A DNA stretch of 8,379 bases from Candidatus Nanoarchaeia archaeon (lineage in GTDB: Archaea > Nanobdellota > Nanobdellia > Tiddalikarchaeales > Tiddalikarchaeaceae), in the NCBI GenBank assembly GCA_028704265.1, contig JAQVLH010000043.1:1-8379 (forward strand), given 5' to 3'. Shown here one piece after another: positions 6,108 through 8,379 of the stretch. Below the pieces are notes generated by a model that saw only the letters and a program-made list of their open reading frames with translations, was not told the origin of the DNA and did no database searches. A program made the position numbers and the translations under genes. The first letter of the stretch is position 1. Each line of letters begins with the position of its first letter.

Positions 6108-6167
6108 ATGAATCCAATTAATCGCTTAATAAGAGAAGAAAACGTCTTAGTATTATTAGTCGAGTAA
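6108..6167 (+). CDS. Putative 19-residue leader peptide upstream of the 96-residue gene
   Basis: The frame runs from ATG 6108 to TAA 6165-6167. The ATG is close to the predicted transcription start, so it would be translated nearly leaderless. The last seven sense codons encode VLVLLVE, with three Leu and three Val, reminiscent of branched-chain amino-acid leader peptides. The stop codon is only 4 bases before the 5' arm of the hairpin that masks the next Shine-Dalgarno. A ribosome finishing or stalling at the end would cover that arm and free the downstream site. This is inferred from layout; the ORF is short and could be chance. Confidence 0.35.
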   Translation: MNPINRLIREENVLVLLVE

Positions 6168-6171
6168 ATTG

Positions 6172-6210
6172 GTTTCACTTTTTCTAAAAAAAAACTTTTA
6201 AGGGTGAAAC
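6172..6210 (+). promoter_or_regulatory. Hairpin masking the Shine-Dalgarno of the 96-residue gene
   Basis: Bases 6172-6182 pair with 6200-6210: GTTTCAC against GTGAAAC perfectly, then four further pairs of which two are G-U, giving 11 pairs around a 17-base A/T-rich loop. The 3' arm contains the whole AGGGTGA (6201-6207), the Shine-Dalgarno for the ATG at 6215. In the closed state initiation would be blocked. The loop holds a run of nine A's (6186-6194). Confidence 0.5.
6201..6207 (+). promoter_or_regulatory. Shine-Dalgarno site of the 96-residue gene
   Basis: AGGGTGA ends 7 bases before ATG 6215. It is a strong site and fixes the start; the frame has an in-frame TAA at 6185-6187 and no earlier ATG, GTG or TTG after it. 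Confidence 0.65.
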
Positions 6211-6214
6211 AATA

Positions 6215-6505
6215 ATGAACAGTGATAACTATAAAAAAAATGAAACAATAAAGCTTGAATACAGGCTTATTAATCAAGGAGTTGATTATAAAATGATAGC
6301 TTCAATAAGCGAAGCAAGCAAAAATAGGATAAAAACATTAGGAATAATTTACAACGAATTAAAATCTCCCTCAACTGATGTTCAAAAATACAGTGGCTTG
6401 GAAAAATACGCGATGGAACTAGGAGCAGACAAAGCAATCATTGATGCGCTCAGAAATGACGAAAACAGCCAAGAAATACTAAAAAAATATATTAAAATGA
6501 AATAA
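6215..6505 (+). CDS. Small hypothetical protein, 96 residues
   Basis: I do not recognise it. It is soluble, charged and predicted mostly helical, with a polar N-terminus, helices around 11-48 (KLEYRLINQ...ISEASKNRIKTLGIIYNELK), a short Ser/Pro break at 51-55, and two helices to the end (LEKYAMELGADKAIIDALR; SQEILKKYIK). No Cys, no signal peptide, no membrane span. It has a strong Shine-Dalgarno inside a hairpin and a leader ORF before it, so it is probably under translational control. It lies 51 bp upstream of the tRNA-Arg gene in the same direction, but that gene has its own TATA element. It may belong to the host side of the tRNA-associated islet. Confidence 0.7.
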   Translation: MNSDNYKKNETIKLEYRLINQGVDYKMIASISEASKNRIKTLGIIYNELKSPSTDVQKYSGLEKYAMELGADKAIIDALRNDENSQEILKKYIKMK

Positions 6506-6521
6506 TTATTAGTTGATAAAA

Positions 6522-6530
6522 TTATAAAAA
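6522..6530 (+). promoter_or_regulatory. TATA box of tRNA-Arg
   Basis: TTATAAAAA is centred about 31 bases before the mature 5' end at 6557, which predicts a start a few bases upstream of the tRNA, leaving a short 5' leader for RNase P to remove. Confidence 0.5.
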
Positions 6531-6556
6531 CTCCAAATTTCCTTAATATACTAATA

Positions 6557-6630
6557 GCCCCTGTAGTATAGCTTGGATAGAACAAGAGATTGCGGATCTT
6601 TAAACCCGGGTTCAAATCCCGGCAGGGGCA
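6557..6630 (+). tRNA. tRNA-Arg(GCG)
   Basis: Cloverleaf read by hand. Acceptor GCCCCTG (6557-6563) pairs perfectly with CAGGGGC (6623-6629), discriminator A6630. D arm 6566-6569/6580-6583 with G18-G19 at 6575-6576, followed by A20 (6577). Anticodon stem 6585-6589/6597-6601 (one G-U) around loop TTGCGGA, anticodon GCG at 6592-6594, reading CGC and CGU. Variable loop of 4. T stem CCGGG/CCCGG (6606-6610/6618-6622) with loop TTCAAAT. A20 and C35 are the classic arginine identity bases. CCA is not encoded and there is no intron. One oddity is an A-A mismatch in the D stem (A6568/A6581). A T6 run at 6639-6644 is a probable terminator. tRNA 3' ends are common integration sites. Confidence 0.93.
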
Positions 6631-6638
6631 TTCGGGAG

Positions 6639-6644
6639 TTTTTT
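6639..6644 (+). terminator. T6 tract after tRNA-Arg
   Basis: Six T's begin 9 bases after the discriminator base. Archaeal RNA polymerase terminates on short T runs, so this probably ends the tRNA primary transcript. Confidence 0.45.
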
Positions 6645-6682
6645 CCAAACGCCCACCCTCTTTTTATAGTGCTTCAGGAGCA

Positions 6683-6760
6683 ATGAAATGTATGAATGAA
6701 AGATGGGAAATCCACAACTACCCCAAAGCATTAAAATCCAGAGTTGAAGGAATAAAACTT
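6683..6760 (+). pseudogene. Possible remnant of a tyrosine integrase N-terminus beside the tRNA
   Basis: From ATG 6683 the frame encodes MKCMNERWEIHNYPKALKSR then VEGIKLVRYC before running into low-complexity Ile/Phe/Leu residues antisense to the end of the SLOG gene (stop at 6815-6817). The segment EIHNYPKALKSRVEGIK resembles the start of the core-binding (SAM-like) domain of archaeal tyrosine integrases, which often read (D/E)I.NY...LE...ERI; this is recognition from memory, not a search. Base use differs from the neighbours: ATC CAC AAC TAC CCC codons in a row, in a region otherwise favouring A/T at third positions. No catalytic domain (R..K..HxxR..Y) follows. The location just downstream of a tRNA supports an abandoned element end. 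It could also be a meaningless frame. Confidence 0.3.
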
Positions 6761-6761
6761 G

Positions 6762-7268
6762 TTAGATATTGTATTTTTTTAAATAAATTTTTTTGTTCAT
6801 TTCTTTTGCTTTATTAATAGCATCTTGTGTTCCTTCACTATTATTAACTTGAAAAGCATAAAGTTCATCGCAGTCTTCAATTATTTTTGTATTTCTTGCA
6901 TAATAACTTTCAACATTCGCATTTATAAAACTCCATTCATCAAAAATACTGTTAGGCGCAACTTTAGCTATTTTTTCCAATTGAAATGTGATTAAATCTG
7001 CTTGCTCTTGAGTTATTACTCCTTCATCTGCTCTTTTGCGATAATGTTTACAAAATGAATCAAGTTTTATAGGCAGATATAATTTTAGTTGAGTTTTTGG
7101 ATCGCCAAATTCAATAATTGTTTGAGTAGCAATATAATCAACACCTAAAGCCCCACCTGTAATAATGCCATTCCCCTGAGTTATAATATCTTTAACAATA
7201 TTAATGACATCAGTTTTAACTTTATCATTTGTTTGTCTCCATGAACCACTAATAGCATACCATTTCAT
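6762..7268 (-). CDS. SLOG-superfamily (DprA/LOG-like Rossmann) protein
   Basis: 168 residues with the pattern of the SLOG fold, a Rossmann-like domain that binds nucleotides or nucleic acid. First strand and loop YAISGSWR (4-11); ITGGALGVDYIA (36-47), close to the DprA signature SGGA.GID..A; a strand LKLYLPI; YARNTKIIEDCDELYAF (123-139), the RN..I...CD..(I/V)AF element; and SEGTQDAINKAKEMNKKIYL (144-163), the GT..AI..A...K.(I/V) element. It is a stand-alone single domain, without the SAM or winged-helix parts of true DprA, so I do not call it dprA. Related SLOG proteins occur in nucleotide-sensing defence systems and on phages (established for the superfamily). It is divergent from the AbiE operon and shares its upstream region. 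The minus-strand start follows an AT-rich TATA-like element near 7288-7297 without Shine-Dalgarno. The gene's end overlaps the antisense integrase-like frame. Confidence 0.75.
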   Translation of the reverse strand: MKWYAISGSWRQTNDKVKTDVINIVKDIITQGNGIITGGALGVDYIATQTIIEFGDPKTQLKLYLPIKLDSFCKHYRKRADEGVITQEQADLITFQLEKIAKVAPNSIFDEWSFINANVESYYARNTKIIEDCDELYAFQVNNSEGTQDAINKAKEMNKKIYLKKYNI

Positions 7269-7314
7269 AATAGTAGTTTAATAATTTTTTATTAAAAAGC
7301 TTATCTTTTAAATG

Positions 7315-7380
7315 ATAGTGGTTAATCCATTTTTATTTTCTTTATAAATAGTGGTTAGTTTATTTTTATTTATAAATAAA
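7315..7380. repeat. Two tandem 33-bp imperfect repeats between the SLOG and AbiE genes
   Basis: Copy 1 is 7315-7347 and copy 2 is 7348-7380. Both begin ATAGTGGTTA, then four variable bases, then ATTTTTATTT, at an exact 33-bp offset; the last nine bases diverge. A degenerate relative, ATAGTAGTTTA, starts at 7270, next to the SLOG start. Each unit ends near a TTTATAAA-type TATA element, so these may be duplicated promoter/operator units. AbiEi antitoxins repress their own operon by binding repeats upstream (established for the family); that these are such sites is inference. Confidence 0.5.
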
Positions 7381-7392
7381 TCGTTTTAAATT

Positions 7393-7408
7393 ATGCATTT
7401 TTTTGCAT
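7393..7408. promoter_or_regulatory. Palindrome ATGCA-N6-TGCAT before the AbiE promoter
   Basis: Five-base perfect arms around six T's. It ends 16 bp before the AbiE TATA box, where an upstream repressor or activator could sit. It can also be read as a direct repeat of TGCATTTTTT at 10-bp spacing. A plausible operator for AbiEi, but short. Confidence 0.4.
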
Positions 7409-7424
7409 TTTTTGAAACAAATCA

Positions 7425-7434
7425 TTTATAAATA
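7425..7434 (+). promoter_or_regulatory. TATA box of the AbiE operon
   Basis: TTTATAAATA is centred about 25-26 bases before ATG 7455, so the operon mRNA should be leaderless. It is the same ten bases as the dnaK box. Two further similar boxes lie upstream in the 33-bp repeats (7341-7350 and 7370-7377). Confidence 0.65.
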
Positions 7435-7454
7435 AACAATTAATTAATTTCAGT

Positions 7455-8081
7455 ATGAAATTAACTAATGAGGTTTTAATTAACATTTTAAGCAATTTAA
7501 AGATGAAATTAATATCTAAATCCCAGTTAGTAAAAGAGTTTTGCAATGCATTGCAGCTCAAAAAACAAAATGAATTAGAAAATATAATATCAAATCTTAG
7601 AAGAAATGGATGGATTAAGCATGTTTTTCAGAATTATTACTACATTCTTGAGTCTCAAGAGCTGCAGGAGAATTTCATGAAATATTCAAGCAATGAAGCA
7701 GTTTTTGCAGTATTAAACAAGCTTAATATTGACTGGTATTTAGGATTAGAAAGCGCTTTGATTGAAAATAAGCTTTCTTGGTCAATGATTTCAAGAACAG
7801 TCATAATTAATTCAAAAATATCAGGAGTAAAAAAAATATTGGGAGTCACTTATGAATTTAAAAAAATGAAAAAAGAATTCATTAAAATTGGCTTAAAATC
7901 TAAAGAATCAAAAAATAGGATAACCTCTTATTATTCAGATATTGATAAAACTTTAATAGATTATTATTATTTTAAGAAAAAACCCATTTCTGAATTATTG
8001 GATAAGAAAAATTCACAAAAAATGAGCGAGTATTTGAAAAGTTATCCTAAAAATTTCAGGAAAAAAGTGATGTATGCATGA
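7455..8081 (+). CDS. AbiEi-type antitoxin (type IV toxin-antitoxin)
   Basis: Likely antitoxin and autorepressor of an AbiE system. Residues about 1-65 form a winged-helix-like N-terminus: SKSQLVKEFC, then ELENIISNLRRNGWIKHVFQNYYYI, the usual wing ending in an aromatic strand. The middle (about 75-135) has the AbiEi pattern of a strand-rich domain: WYLGLESALIENKLSW, VIINSKISGVKKILGVTYEF. The C-terminal half has YSDIDKTLIDYYYF (159-172), corresponding to the conserved (S)..(E/D)KTL(L/I)D motif. Length 208 is normal for compact AbiEi proteins. The start is set by the TATA box at leaderless distance. Its stop TGA overlaps the next gene's start in ATGA, indicating translational coupling. The family link is strengthened mainly by the AbiEii partner downstream. 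Confidence 0.8.
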   Translation: MKLTNEVLINILSNLKMKLISKSQLVKEFCNALQLKKQNELENIISNLRRNGWIKHVFQNYYYILESQELQENFMKYSSNEAVFAVLNKLNIDWYLGLESALIENKLSWSMISRTVIINSKISGVKKILGVTYEFKKMKKEFIKIGLKSKESKNRITSYYSDIDKTLIDYYYFKKKPISELLDKKNSQKMSEYLKSYPKNFRKKVMYA

Positions 8082-8379
8082 TGAATGAAACTAATTTTAA
8101 AAAATATGCTAAATTAATCAAGCCAGTATTAAAAGTTGATGAATCCTTAATAGAAAAAGATTATATTTTAACTTTGTTCCTTACTAATGCCAATAAATTT
8201 CTTAATGAAGGCAAAATAACTCATTTCAAAGACCTTATTTTTAAAGGAGGAACATTGCTTACAAAAGCGTATCTTGATTATCACAGAATAAGCGAAGATT
8301 TGGATTTCACCCACAAAGATTCAAACGAGATAAGATTAATTGAAAGCAAAAATTTAAGAGAGAAGAAAATAAAAGAATT
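8078..8379 (+). CDS. AbiEii-type nucleotidyltransferase toxin (3' end outside window)
   Basis: The first 100 residues of a nucleotidyltransferase-fold toxin, open to the right edge. EKDYILTLFL (26-35) is the conserved AbiEii N-terminal motif. FKGGTLLTKAY (55-65) is the GG(T/S) nucleotide-binding turn. RISEDLDF (70-77) carries the catalytic Asp74 and Asp76 of the GSxxxDxD-like motif. Toxins of this family transfer nucleotides; AbiEii was reported to bind GTP, and the related MenT enzymes modify tRNA 3' ends. The intended target here cannot be told. The start ATG 8078 overlaps the antitoxin stop (ATGA); a second ATG follows at 8081 and could be used instead. All motifs expected in this part are intact, so the toxin looks active as far as it can be seen. 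Confidence 0.88.
   Translation, partial: MMNETNFKKYAKLIKPVLKVDESLIEKDYILTLFLTNANKFLNEGKITHFKDLIFKGGTLLTKAYLDYHRISEDLDFTHKDSNEIRLIESKNLREKKIKE

Noticed and set aside
6026..6277. Minus-strand 83-codon frame with a hydrophobic N-terminus that could pass for a small membrane protein
   Set aside because: It lies antisense across the divergent promoters, the leader ORF, the hairpin and the start of the 96-residue gene. Its hydrophobicity comes from A-rich sequence read backwards.
6382..6648. Minus-strand 88-codon frame over the tRNA
   Set aside because: It is antisense to the 96-residue gene and to the tRNA; its Cys/Pro-rich start is the complement of the tRNA T arm.
6762..7268. True DprA (natural transformation) assignment
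   Set aside because: Only a single SLOG-like domain of 168 residues is present, lacking the extra domains and length of DprA.
7315..7380. CRISPR array
   Set aside because: The two 33-bp units are directly adjacent with no spacers, AT-rich and imperfect, and there are no cas genes.

Overview
The window looks like chromosomal DNA of an AT-rich archaeon, most plausibly a small-genome DPANN-type lineage (Woesearchaeota/Pacearchaeota-like); the lineage is inference. The sequence evidence for Archaea: most genes have a TATA box (TTTAAATA or TTTATAAATA type) centred about 25-30 bases before the start codon, as expected for archaeal promoters making leaderless mRNAs; the only clear Shine-Dalgarno sites are AGGTGA/AGGGTGA types; and the tRNA gene lacks an encoded CCA.

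Left part (1-1014): the last 22 codons of an unidentified gene, then an unrecognised 277-residue protein ending in a dense set of inverted repeats. Centre (1015-4267): a bacterial-type Hsp70 pair, dnaK then dnaJ. dnaK has a leadered promoter carrying two copies of a 21-bp inverted repeat (TGTTGGTRT-N3-ACACTAACA) placed at and just after the predicted transcription start. It ends in a strong hairpin/T-tract terminator, and dnaJ then restarts from its own apparently leaderless promoter. No grpE is visible in the window.

Right of dnaJ (4298-6505): a convergent gene for a protein made of two copies of one ~78-residue helix-turn-helix-like unit; a GNAT-family acetyltransferase divergent from it; a convergent gene for a coiled-coil/polyproline protein; and a small 96-residue protein. 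The mRNA of this last gene appears to carry a 19-codon leader ORF followed by a hairpin that hides its Shine-Dalgarno site.

Right end (6557-8379): a tRNA-Arg(GCG) gene followed by a short, compositionally distinct fragment that may be an integrase remnant, then what looks like a small defence/mobile islet. It holds a SLOG/DprA-like protein and, divergent from it, an AbiE-type toxin-antitoxin operon: AbiEi antitoxin overlapping an AbiEii nucleotidyltransferase toxin that runs off the window. The SLOG and AbiE genes share a 186-bp intergenic region with a 33-bp tandem repeat and an ATGCA-N6-TGCAT palindrome. The items most worth following are the dnaK double operator, the duplicated-HTH protein, the leader ORF plus SD-masking hairpin, and the SLOG/AbiE pairing at the tRNA.
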